Made by a program: the position numbers and the translations under genes
Shown here: piece after piece, positions 24,601-34,564 of the stretch
Position numbering within the stretch: the stretch's first letter is position 1
How the letters are laid out: every line of letters begins with the position of its first letter
The notes under the pieces: model-generated
What the model saw: only the letters and a program-made list of their open reading frames with translations
Told to the model about the DNA's origin: nothing
The model's database searches: none
From: Agrostemma githago
Lineage: Eukaryota; Streptophyta; Magnoliopsida; Caryophyllales; Caryophyllaceae
Length of the DNA stretch: 64,000 nucleotides
Assembly: GCA_958450325.1 (NCBI GenBank)
Contig: OY288243.1
Span: forward strand, 30,529,844 to 30,593,843
Reading direction: 5' to 3'

Positions 24601-25153
24601 GTTTAACGTGATAAAACGAAACGTATAAATAATACGTAGTAAAACTGTGACAAGAAGCTTTGTCAGTCCAAAATGTGAGGAAATGGTCTCAAATAATTTA
24701 TAAGTTGATAAAAAGAAGAATCGTAAAATAGTTAACGACATTTCAAAGCAATTCGAGTAAACCTCGCGATAGAAAATAATTATTTACGAAAGTTCGTAAT
24801 AAAATCATTAATGGCTAAATTTTCGTAAATAAAAATATTTCTTAGCCTAAAATATTATATAAATGTATTTAAACATTTTTAGGAAAAGGAATAACTTAAA
24901 TCCGAGCTTCAAAACGTTAATTCGTAGAGAAATAGAATTCCTCGCGGAAAATAAATAGTTTACGAGAAAAATCAAATAAACGGATTTAATAGAATTAAAA
25001 ATCTTTTTAAAATATAAATAAATATTATCATTAAACTCAAAAATGAAAATAGAGCTTGGAAAAAGATGAAATGGAAGGCCGAAATGTGACAGAGTTATGA
25101 CAGAGTCATAACGGTAAAGACAAAAATGCTAGAAAAAAATAGCGGGTGTTACA
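21663..25153 (-). mobile_element. solo LTR of A's own family, inverted, 3491 bp
   Basis: The plus strand reads TGTAATCCCC...GGGTGTTACA, the reverse complement of the A LTR. A perfect duplication TCGAG flanks it (21658-21662 and 25154-25158). It interrupts the RNase H end of element A. It is the only uninterrupted copy of this LTR in the window, so it gives the family length. The acidic micro-ORF is present on the minus strand at 24133-24189. No internal sequence or PBS remains. Confidence 0.95.
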
Positions 25154-26096
25154 TCGAGTTAGTGAACGACTACGACCTTGAATTGGTGTATTGTGAGGGA
25201 AAATCTAACGTGGTTGTTGACGCTCTTAGCCGAAAGACCCTCCATTCCTTAACACCGTGTTCGGGCTTATCTGAGAAGTTGGCCCGAGAACTTGCCAAGA
25301 TGACTATTGATGTCGTTGATGAAGGTTACGATGGTCACCTCAATGCCCTTGTTGCTGAACCAACTCTTTTCCGTGAGTTTTGTGAGAAGCAGTTGAAAGA
25401 TCCTTTTGTGGTCAATATCCGAGAAAAGATGAATCTTGGTAAGGCTCTCCATTTTGCTGTGGACTCCAGTGGAGCACTGAAGTTTAAGAACCGCTGGGTA
25501 GTCCCTAGTGATGCTGAGGTAAGAAAGCAAGTTCTAACCGAGGCACATAAGACGAGGTACTCCATTCATCTTGTTGGTGACAAGATGTATCGGGATTTGA
25601 AGCTCCATTTTTGGTGGCCTTATATGAGAGAGGACATCACGGAGTTTGTAAGTAAGTGCTTAACTTGTTAACAAGTGAAGTTCGAGCATAAGAACCCTGG
25701 AGGTTTGTTTAACCACTCCCTGTCCCGGTGTGTAAGTGGCAGTGCATATCGTTGGATTTCGAGATGGCATTACCGAGAATCGTGAATGGAAGAAACGGTA
25801 TTTGGGTTGTGGAGGATCGCTTTACCAAGTGTGCACGATTCGTCCCTATTCGCAACACTTGGAGTCTGGAGAAGCTCGCAGAGGTGTATGTTGCCGAGAC
25901 CGTCCGTCATCATGGCGTACCCCTCGAGATTATTTCGGATCGGCATCCGAGATTCTGCTCTAAGTTCTGGAAGGCATTGCAAGATGCTTTGGGAAGCAAA
26001 AGATTTTGGGTCCGGATCTGTTAGCTCAGACTATCGATGTTGGGAATGTAGTCCGATCTAAGATGAAGTCCGCCCAAGATCGACAGAAGTCGTATG
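25154..26096 (+). pseudogene. element A RNase H end and integrase, first part
   Basis: The frame resumes with L-V-N-D-Y-D-L-E-L-V and D-A-L-S-R-K, the end of the RT-RNase H region. Integrase follows, with an HHCC zinc-binding N-terminus ending C-L-T-C at about 25669, where CAA has become TAA. Next come the first catalytic Asp region (L-D-F-E-M-A-L-P-R) and I-S-D-R near 25932. Sequence with the catalytic Glu is missing: D-A-L-G near 25995 runs almost directly into K-I-L-G-P-D-L, which normally lies well over 100 residues later. Frameshifts occur near 25700. Cassandra interrupts it at 26097. Confidence 0.88.
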
Positions 26097-26444
26097 TGTA
26101 ACACCCCAGCCACCACTTGTGGACTGTGGTATCACTTATGGTGCTCAACAGGTCGTGTACTGGCCCCACAGATCAACACGAGTCTTTTCCAGCGCATTTT
26201 GACCTCATTGATGCGCATCCCGGAACCTTCCCAGGAGGTCACCCATCCTAAGATTGCTCCCACTCAAGCACGCTTAACTGTGGAGTTCTTATCATGGGGA
26301 AACCAGGAAAAAAAGTGCACTTTGTTGACATGAGTACTATCAAATCCCTTTAAGCACTCATCTGAGCCTCTTAAACCATATCCAATACATGCTCCTCAGA
26401 GCACCATATCCAATATATATACTCTTTAAACTTAGGGTATTACA
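26097..26444 (-). mobile_element. solo LTR of a Cassandra TRIM element, 348 bp
   Basis: The unit is bounded by TGTAACACCCC and GGTATTACA with a perfect duplication GTATG (26092-26096 and 26445-26449). The minus strand contains a 5S-rRNA-like segment with its internal pol III promoter, the defining trait of Cassandra LTRs. No second LTR or internal domain is present, so this is a solo LTR. It lies inside the integrase region of element A, in the opposite orientation. Confidence 0.93.
26221..26298 (-). promoter_or_regulatory. 5S-rRNA-like pol III promoter of Cassandra LTR
   Basis: On the minus strand this reads GAACTCCACAGTTAAGCGTG followed by GGATGGGTGACCTCCTGG, matching the box A and box C regions of plant 5S rRNA genes with a few changes. 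In Cassandra this segment is known to drive pol III transcription. It is too short and diverged to be a functional 5S rRNA gene. Confidence 0.9.
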
Positions 26445-26641
26445 GTATGCGGATCTTCGTCGCCGACCTTTGGAGTTTTCGGTTGGTGATCTTGTGTTCC
26501 TGAAGGTGTCACCCATGAAGGGGTGAAACGGTTTGGGATTAAGGGCAAGCTCAGCCCTAAGTTCGTTGGTCCGTACCCTGTTGTTGAGCGGGTGGGCGAA
26601 GTCGCTTATAAGCTGGAATTGCCTGCCTCCATGGGTAAGGT
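26445..26641 (+). pseudogene. element A integrase C-terminal domain
   Basis: The frame continues A-D-L-R-R-R-P-L-E-F-S-V-G-D and then the GPY/F module of chromovirus integrases (K-L-S-P-K-F-V-G-P-Y near 26548). This module helps bind target DNA. A frameshift lies near 26520, and LTR E cuts the gene at 26642. Confidence 0.88.
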
Positions 26642-28532
26642 TGATCGCCTCCCAATCGGATCGCTCGTTAACGAAGGACGGAGGGATCAAACGATATTTA
26701 TAAGACTCGAGATGACACACAAAAACAAACAAGTATTCGTGGTAAGTCGAGGTCGGTCCACAGGGAACGGAGGAATTGACGAGTTTAAAGCGATGTGTTT
26801 GATGTCTAGAGGGGAGGGTTTTTCTAAGGGTCGAGTCTATGGTCAAGTCTGTGGTTGAGTCTATGCTAGAGGAATCACTACGAGAATGGCTAAGGGTAAT
26901 TAATCTAGGGAAAGGCGTTGGGGAGAAGTCGGGATTCGAAACATGGAATGTAAGAAGGTCGGGATCGAGTTTTTGTTGCAACATTGATAAAGGGAGAATG
27001 CCACCTTTCGGTTTCTTCACCCAACCCACCTAAAAACCCGCTTTCGCAGCGAAGAAGGGTAAGTCTCTTGTTATGGTAATTTCTACCCCGAGTTTCCCCA
27101 TATTGATAGAAATGAGTCAAGGTCGGTCTAGTTGGCCGGACTAAAACAACAAAGACGCAACAACCACAAACAAGGTAAACCAACATGCAAGCAACCCACC
27201 AATACCCCTAAATTCAAATAATCCAAGTCTTCATCCCTAAACCCCCCAACAAGAAATCTACTCACTAATCATGATGAAAGAAGACAAAACATTAACTATG
27301 GAGAAACTACCTAAAGCATGCATATTAACTAGATCTAAGGAAACTAACAACAATATGATGAGAAAACTACAATCTAACAATTACCCACTAAACTATGAGA
27401 CTACCAAATTAATCTAAGGAATAATCTAGAACAACATGAACAAGATCTAGAGAAACTAACTACACTAAAATGATCTAAGCTAGATAATAATGAGAAAACT
27501 AAATTAAATCTAAACTAGAGATAAGAGAGTGGAACAAAATGTACCAACTATGAAGATCTACAAGAAATAAGAAGATTGAATGGATAAAGGTTGAAGCTTT
27601 GATGGATAGAATGAAGAACTTGTCACTAATCCTTCAATAAACCCACAAATCTTCAAATAAAACTTGAATAATATTCTTACAAACTTGAAATCTAGAAAGT
27701 TGATGATGGAAACTAAGTATATCTACTACTAATTACTATGTAAACTACGAGATTTTTAGAGAATTACTACTAGATTACTACTAATGGTAGTAATACTACA
27801 CTAATGGAAGCCTTACTACCCTAATGGAAGATGCTAGATGATGCCTAATGAATCTAATGGATGCTTGGGCAACAATCTAGGGTTGCATATATATAGTAAT
27901 CCTCTTAATGGGTATTTAACCTAAAGCCCAAATCCAACTCTTGCTTCATTAGTGAGACAATCTCCCTCAATATCTTCATAGGGTGAAACTTTGCCCTGAG
28001 GTCTTGACAGTAATTCCCACCGGGTGAAATTTGACCCGGTCAGATTTTCTTCTTTTTTTTGTGTTTTTGGCTCTTCTTTCCATCGGGCGAAATTTCACCT
28101 GGTGGGCGAAATTTCGCCCGGTCAGTTTCGCCCGGTGGTGAGTCTCGGAAAATCTTCGGGGAGGCGTTTTTACCGTCGGGTGAAATTTCGCCCGGTGGTG
28201 TCTCACCGGGTGAAATTTCGCCCGGCCATTTCACTGGCCTCTTTTCTTGTCTCGTTCTTCGTTGATTGATTAGATGGCTATAAACTTTAAGTTGTGTGCT
28301 TTACTCTTTGGACGGTATTCCCTTCTCTTGTGCTCGTGGAAGCTCGATCGTGATTTCGGTGCAAAATCCTATCAAAATCGATAGAAAACTACCAAAAACA
28401 CATAAAACGCACAAGAGGGACGCTAATGCGAGAAGTACACAAAATATGGCGATAATCGCACTCTAAACTCGCAAAATGAGGGAAAAACGGGTCTAAATGA
28501 GGGGAAAAACGGTCTAAATTTAGCACACAACA
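26642..28532 (-). mobile_element. solo LTR E, Tat/Athila-like, 1891 bp, inverted
   Basis: On the plus strand the unit reads TGATCGCCTCCC...CACACAACA, with a perfect duplication AAGGT (26637-26641 and 28533-28537). The block GTCGAGGTCGGTCCACAGGG near 26745 mirrors the end of the solo LTR at 8206, so the LTR is read from right to left. On the minus strand a TATATATA lies at 27887-27896, with a cluster of near-palindromes upstream at 28018-28230. The A-rich stretch 27190-27700 has no coding content. Confidence 0.9.
28018..28230. repeat. near-palindromic repeats of the CGGGCGAAATTTCGCCCG type
   Basis: Four to five copies of (C)CGGG(C/T)GAAATTT(C/G)(G/A)CCCGG occur at about 28019, 28083, 28103, 28165 and 28207. 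The best, GGGCGAAATTTCGCCC at 28104-28119, is a perfect 16-bp palindrome. They lie upstream of the minus-strand TATA box of LTR E. Confidence 0.88.
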
Positions 28533-28797
28533 AAGGTTCATGATGTCTTTCATGTTTCTCAGTTGAGGAAATATGTTAGTGACCTCGAGCACGTGTTTGA
28601 ACCCGAGATTGTTGATCTCGAACCTGATCTGACCTACGAAGAAAGGCCCGTGAAGATTACCAACTACCGCGAGAAGCCTTTGAGGAACAAGGTTTAACCT
28701 CTGGTAAAGGTTCTGTGGCGCTGTAATCGTTTTGAGGAAGAAACGTGGGAAACCGAGTCTTCGATGCGAGCTAAGCATCCTCATCTCTTCGAGTAAG
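28533..28797 (+). pseudogene. element A pol C-terminus with chromodomain-like block
   Basis: The frame resumes after LTR E as H-D-V-F-H-V-S-Q-L-R-K-Y, the conserved end of Ty3/gypsy integrases. The chromovirus tail follows, with P-V-K-I, V-L-W-R and E-E-E-T-W-E-T-E, ending H-L-F-E-stop at 28797. This CHD-type block is thought to steer integration to particular chromatin. TAA at 28696-28698 interrupts it just before P-L-V-K-V-L-W. Confidence 0.85.
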
Positions 28798-28828
28798 GTA
28801 ACCCTCGATTTCCTGTCTGCTTATTCTC

Positions 28829-28865
28829 AGTTTCGAGGACGAAACTTTCTTTTAGTGGGGAGGAT
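28829..28865 (+). promoter_or_regulatory. element A pre-PPT hairpin and polypurine tract
   Basis: AGTTTCG/AGGA/CGAAACT (28829-28846) forms a perfect seven-pair stem. The purine-rich AGTGGGGAGGA (28854-28864) abuts the 3' LTR and would prime plus-strand synthesis. The same hairpin-PPT arrangement occurs twice inside LTR C. Confidence 0.8.
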
Positions 28866-29817
28866 TGTAACACCCGCTATTTTTTTCCTAGCGTTTATAT
28901 CCTTTCCATTATGACTTCGCCATAACTCTGTCATATTTTGGTCTTATGTATCACCTTTTTCAAAACTATATTTTCATTTTTGAGTCTAATGATATTTATT
29001 TCTATTTTTAAAGATTTTAAATCTATTTATTTGATTTTCTTCATAAATTAATTATTTTTCCACGGGGAATTCTACTTCTCTACGAATTAACGTTTTTAAG
29101 CTCGGATTTAAGTTATTTATTTTCCTACAAGTCTCAAAACATATTTATATAATATTTTCAACTTAGAAATATTTTTATTTACGAAAATTTAGCCATTAAT
29201 GATTTTATTACAAAGTTTCATAAATAATTGTTTTCTGACGCGAGGTTTACTCGATTTGCTTTGAATACCTTTAACGATTTTATGATTCTTCTTTTTATCA
29301 ACTTACAAATTATTTGGGACGTTTTCCCCATTTTTTGGACCGACCCATCTCCTTGTCACACCTTTACTACGTTTTCATCTTAACGGTTCATTTTATTACG
29401 TTAAACATAATTACGTAATTCTTTTCTTTTCATTTATTTGATACATTATGATCAACCTTTCATTCTCCCACCTATCACTATTTTGGTTGGTCATTTGGTA
29501 TATTTCTACATAGTTTCATCAAAAAATTTGTCATCATTTATGCTTAGAAACCATCCATTTCTTTCTTACATTCACTTTTCTCATAAACAAAAAAAAATAC
29601 TCTTTCATTTACCTCAAAAAAAGTGACATCCTCTAGCATTCCTGGGCTGATTCTTGCACCAATTCGAGTCATAATCGTCTCATTTTCATCGTCAAATTAA
29701 TCCTTATTCCGATCCTTTCGTTAAGGTAATAATCGATGTTGTTTTCGATCGTTATTCACCTTGATTGTATTTTTTTTTCTCATGTTATTTTTATGTCATG
29801 ATTTTCGTGTGTTGTAG

Positions 29818-29874
29818 GATTTGTGGACGACCCTGAGGTCGACGGGTATATTATCGATTCCGATTTGGATTAGA
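29818..29874 (+). CDS. LTR-embedded acidic micro-ORF, 3' LTR copy of A, candidate
   Basis: It reads D-D-P-E-V-D-G-Y-I-I-D-S-D-L-D then TAG, between TGTTGTAG and AG/GTAACG. The frame is intact despite substitutions relative to the 5' LTR copy. Translation is not shown. Confidence 0.28.
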
Positions 29875-30357
29875 GGTAACGTCGATGTTACTCGGTATTG
29901 CATGATTTTAATTGCGTAATTACATGTATATTTTATATTTTATTTTTGACAATATGTATGTCATATTGTAGACACCCGCATTTTGACCGCCAGGTGTCTA
30001 TGGTAGTTTCCCAAAAAAAAAACACCCTATGATGATTGGACGCTAACGTGCTTCTATGCGCTCGGATACGGGGGCTCAAATCCATTAATTGCTGGTTAAC
30101 ACACTTACAGAGTACAAATCTCACAAAACCAACCTTGAATCCAGGCCCAGTGGATCATTCCGGGTCAAACAGGACTAATTTGGCCAAAACCGACACCGGA
30201 ATTAAAACCGACTTTTTTGCGATTGGGTCAACCCCGGTCAAAATCGTTTCCGAGACGCACAAAACAGCCCCTCACATCATCAAAAGTCCAAGTCAAACAC
30301 AAAACCCATCAAACACCCAAAGTCAAGGTCCAAATCAATGGACCCGTGCAACCCTTT

Positions 30358-30470
30358 GGGCCACTCGATCGAGTGCCCGACCCACTCGATCGAGTGGGCC
30401 TCTTTCGAGCCCGGCTGCAGGTTAAACGGGCCACTCGACCGAGTTGGCCACCTACTCGGTCGAGTAGCCC
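30358..30470. repeat. palindrome cluster 1 in B 5' LTR
   Basis: Four dyads occur: CACTCGATCGAGTG twice, then CACTCGACCGAGTT and TACTCGGTCGAGTA. The cluster ends about 25 bp before the TATA box. The same cluster lies in the 3' LTR at about 42049-42157. Confidence 0.93.
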
Positions 30471-30494
30471 TAAACCGGGTGCCCTAACCTAGCC

Positions 30495-30503
30495 TATATA
30501 TAC
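30495..30503 (+). promoter_or_regulatory. TATA box of B 5' LTR
   Basis: TATATATAC follows palindrome cluster 1. The equivalent in the 3' LTR is at 42183-42190. Assignment by motif and position. Confidence 0.55.
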
Positions 30504-31568
30504 ACCGCATGCAACACCACTTGACACACTTTTGAAAAACCCTAGAGCAACCCTACACATACGCATACAACGTCTCTTGCGAACCCTAATTCTACCCTAG
30601 CACGACACTAGCAACCCTAAACTTAGTTTTAGAAATCAACAACCCGAGCAACCATAACTTAACCTTCATCCACCTCGAAGACTTTTGTGTTAAAGCCACG
30701 GTTACGAGTTCGATCCGAGACAAGAACATGTAGGTTGAGGGTGTCAAAACCCCGTTCTCTTCTCCTTCTCTCTTCGTCGTCCGTCTTCCTTCTCTTCGTC
30801 TCTTTTTTTGTTTTTTTTAAATTTTGTTCATTGTGTCATAATATCGATAATACTATCAATATAAAAGAATTAAAATACTTATCGATTTGTGTCGAATAAG
30901 AGGGATATCGGAATAAGAAAACACGAATATACAAGTGTACTGCACACAGCGTTGACGGTCGCTTATTCCGGTATCCCGACTATTTGATTATTGAGACAAG
31001 TTAACTTAAACAATAATTCGTTATTCTTTTCGTTGTCGTCATCATTAATCTTGCATTCATCAATTTTAAAACCAATTTCAATAAGGGTCGAAACCCGTTG
31101 ACGCTGATCCGACATCACAATCCCTAGGGATTTATTTCAATGTCGGAGAAGCCGAGGGAATCAAGTCCTTTAATTTAAGCAAAGTGTCGATTCCTTAGAT
31201 TCGATACCAATTCCATAATTGGATATCGAATCTAGGGATCTAGTCACATAAATTAATTAACGCGATTCACTCATGTCGCGATAGTTAATTTAAGGCGACT
31301 AAAATTAATTTATTTTTCTTATTTTCACTCTAATATTCTATATCGATTCAATAATCGAATATGGGATATAACGAGTATACAAAATTAGAGTCGAGTATAA
31401 ATTCCGCAATATTGATATTCGATTCAACAAAATTCGGGATTTATAAAATCCGAGTCGAGCATAAATTGTGCAATATTTATGTCCGATTCGGTAAAACCGT
31501 CGAATTATCAAAAATCAAAAGCAATTTCAAAATCAATAATAAAATTGCAAACGAACCTAGTTCGTACA

Positions 31569-31802
31569 GGTGCCACTCGACCGAGTGCAATAGGCCACTC
31601 GATCGAGTGACGTCACAAAAATCGAGCAGAATACGTTTCCCGACCTCCACTCGGTCGAGTCTCGCAATGACTCGATCATGTGGCAATGTACTCAACCGAG
31701 TTGGTCAGTAACTCGGTCGAGTAGGGTCACGAAATCCGAACAGAACCCCTTTTTAGAGGTCCACTCGGTCGAGTCCCTCAATGATTCGGTCGAGTGGCCC
31801 CT
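31569..31802. repeat. palindrome cluster 2 in B 5' LTR
   Basis: About eight dyads of the type (C/T)ACTCG(A/G)(T/C)CGAGT(G/A/C/T) occur, some decayed (for example ACTCGATCATGTG and ATTCGGTCGAGTG). They are spaced irregularly at 15-60 bp. The 3' LTR carries the same set at about 43246-43476. Confidence 0.92.
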
Positions 31803-31900
31803 TTATCGCGTCAAACCGCGAGTCCTACGAGTTATTCGAGTCTCGTTCATATCTTTTATGACTTAAGTCCACACGTGCTTAATTAATCACGTATATTACT

Positions 31901-32902
31901 CGGGTACTCATATTTTCCCGGGTGCTTAATTTATGACTCTATGAGTTATTCGAGTGGCCCCATATTTTCCCGGGCCGGTACTCGCGACCGACGTCCCACT
32001 ATACCGTTGATGTACTCCAATATGGATGTCAAAAGGTGTCCATAGTCGATTCGAGTGGGTTTCGCGGCATGTTCTAAGCTCAACTCGACTTAGAGAGTCC
32101 GTCCCGATCAACGTCTAGACTATGTACACTGGTATAGACCCCTATAGAACGACCGAGACTTAGTGTAGAGCATACATGGCGTCGTTAAAATGCTTGTGTG
32201 ACTACGTGCTACTTGGTTTCCGAGTCGTTTTCAAAAATGTCAACTTTTCAAAAGTTGCATCTTTTTCAAGACATTCGATTTCAAAACCCGGGAATTGCCG
32301 AATTTAGGACTTATGATTTTACTCAAAATGGCCTATTTTCTAGACGGTATGCTGCCCAATTCAAAACTCAAAATTACTTTCAAAACCCGCGGCCCAATGC
32401 TCTTTCGTTTTTCTCGAAAATTGGGCCCTCAACCGAGTTTTCGCGGACTTTTTCAAAAACAATCAATTTTCAAAACTTCCCTCTTCTTAGGACTTCCCGT
32501 ATTTAGAAGTGTCGGGTCATGTCATAAGTTGTCGAGGTCTCTGGCGTCGAAGCTCTGTCGATCTTACATCACGGGTTTCTTCCCTATCCCAGTCCGCCTT
32601 ATTAGCCTAAGGCAAGGCCCACCTAAGTAGGACATACTCTTACGAAGGAGGGCCCATCAACACAATCGAGTCAAAAGTCTGGGGAAGTCTCACGTGAACC
32701 TTCCTTCGAACAGGACTAGGCCCACTCGCCGGATCCTAGGGAAGGCCCACACTTCACAAGTCACCCGTCTAGGTGTCTTTTCTCGAGTCGTTTCCTCCTT
32801 TAGTCTTGTTCGGGATGTACTTGCTATTACGGGATTTGGGCTAGCTTCTGATTACGCGGTGTTCTTACAGACAAGCCACCCGCAACCCGACATCAACGCA
32901 TC
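31901..32902 (+). other. B leader region between truncated LTR and gag
   Basis: This non-coding stretch has two copies of CATATTTTCCCGGG (31909 and 31960) and several CAAAAC/TTTTCAAAA runs near 32225-32480. No PBS is recognisable, in keeping with a deletion that removed the LTR end. The last part before gag has an open frame with no known domain. Confidence 0.6.
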
Positions 32903-34564
32903 ATGGAAGAGTTGAGGGATGCCCTAACCAAGATCGAGACTCAACTGACCTCCATCTAGGCTAGCTAAGCAACGTTAGACACCCGTTTGACCGCCGTCAA
33001 AAAGACGGCCCCTGTTGACGGGTCTGGGACCACTGGGCCCATAGCTGAGCTCATTAGCGTTGTTCGCAGACGCGAGGAACAAGTTCATCTGTCAACGAGC
33101 AACTCGATCCACTCCGAAATTGCTCGTTCCTATTCGCCTTTGATTGACGAACTACCTTCTAACCTCAACCTTACGGGAATTCCTATGTTTGAGGGTACCG
33201 AAGATCCGGTTCACCACATCCGGGCTTTCAAAGACTTTATGGCGGTCAAGGGAGTAAAGTCCACCATGTTCACCCACCTTTTCCCTTCCTCTCTGGAGAA
33301 GCATCCTAAGGCCTGGTATTACAGGCTCGATTCCAAGAAATATAAAACTTGGGATGATGTGGCGACCGAATTTTCTCGGAACTACGCCGACAATACTGAA
33401 ATCCAGACAACAATGCGTACTCTGGAAGTGATGGCCCAAGAGCCCAAAGAAGGGTTCACCAAATACCTACAACGATGGCGGGCCGAGAGCGTAAAACTGG
33501 TTGACAAGCCCAGTGAGAAGGCCCTAGTGGAGGCTTTTGTCAAGAACCTCCTCCCATCCTACCGGGTCCACCTCCGGTATGCTGTTATTCCTAATTTTGC
33601 TACCCTAACTGAAATGGGTACAAGGATCGAGGACGACTTAAGACTGGAGAGCCTGAGTAAGGCCTCTACTAAAGGTTATCTAGGGGCTAGTTCATCTACA
33701 AACAAGCCCACACCTGCAGCTGCAACTCGCAGCATCTTTGACGAGGTAAACCTGCTGGACACCTCATCTAAAAAGAATACACCAAATCGGGTATTCACAG
33801 ATATAGGGACTACCTATACTTATGCCTTACAAAGGCTATCTTCAAAGGGCCTGATCCAGCCGATAGGCCCAACTGCAGAACCTTCAGTAGAGAAGAGGCC
33901 CAAAACTTATAATGCCCAAGCCTACTGTCAGTATCACCGGGGTAACGGGCATGATACTGAAAAATGTTGGAGGTTAAAGCACCTGATCCAAGATGAAATC
34001 AAGGTCGACTCACAGACTACCTCATCTGAAATGGTAGCCACTATCATGCCTTATCTCAAAGGCAAGTCCAAGGAAGAGGGCCCACTCATCACCTTCTCCG
34101 AGTCCGACCTACCGGTATTTGGGCCCAATCATAATCTGGCCCTATACATTACTGTCATTTGCCGAGGCAAATACCTCCCGATGACGCTTATCGAGGACGG
34201 ATCCGCCGTAAATGTCCTTCCTCTAAGGACCGCAAAAGCCCTCGGCATCACCGATGTCGATTACCTTCCGACGGCGCAGACCATCCAGGCTTTCGACGGA
34301 AGCCCAAAACCTGTTGTCGGGGCCGTTAAACTAAAGATCATAACGGGCCCGATCGAAAAAGAGTTAGAGTTTCAGGTGATTGATGTCACCTCATCCTTTA
34401 ACCTACTACTAGGGAGGCGGTGGATCCATGGAGTCAAGGCCGTGTCCTCTACCTTACATAGGAAAGTCAAGATGCCACTTCGGGACGACATCATCACACT
34501 AGAGGCTACTCTTATCACCGTGGCTAGCTGTAATGCCACAAATGATTCAACTTCGTGGGCATGA
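32903..34564 (+). pseudogene. element B gag and protease
   Basis: The frame from ATG 32903 opens with a short helical segment and has two early stops, TAG 32957-32959 and TAA 32966-32968. It then stays open to TGA 34562. The Gag core has G-I-P-M-F-E-G-T-E-D-P and W-Y-Y-R-L. A C-Q-Y-H-R-G-N-G-H-D-T-E-K-C motif near 33924 is the CHHC-type knuckle usual in Tat elements. The protease has L-I-E-D-G-S-A-V-N-V-L-P near 34190, where D-G-S replaces D-T-G, and L-L-L-G-R-R-W-I-H near 34410. Pol follows in another frame with a 10-base overlap, probably an indel rather than programmed shifting. Confidence 0.88.

Larger units (their letters stand above)
29967..31900 (+). mobile_element. 5' LTR of element B, truncated at its 3' end
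   Basis: This matches the 3' LTR from 41656 up to ATCACGTATATTACT (ending 31900 and 43575) and then diverges abruptly. The last 680 bp of the LTR, including CATGTCCACA and the adjacent PBS, are missing. A TATA box, TATATATAC, lies at 30495-30503. Two clusters of CACTCG(A/G)(T/C)CGAGTG palindromes are present. Confidence 0.88.

Noticed and set aside
24454..24741. Hydrophobic 95-codon minus-strand frame at 24454-24741
   Set aside because: It lies in the inverted solo A LTR; the equivalent region in the other A LTRs does not keep the frame. Hydrophobicity comes from T-rich sequence.
26221..26298. Functional 5S rRNA gene
   Set aside because: Only about 80 bp match, with substitutions, inside a Cassandra LTR with TG...CA ends and a duplication.
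26358..27029. Long minus-strand frame of 223 codons at 26358-27029
   Set aside because: It crosses the Cassandra end, integrase sequence and the LTR E start, so it is a chance read-through with no domain.
30358..31802. CRISPR-like array because of repeated CACTCGATCGAGTG
   Set aside because: Spacing is irregular, the repeats are short palindromes inside an LTR, and this is a plant nuclear genome with no cas genes.
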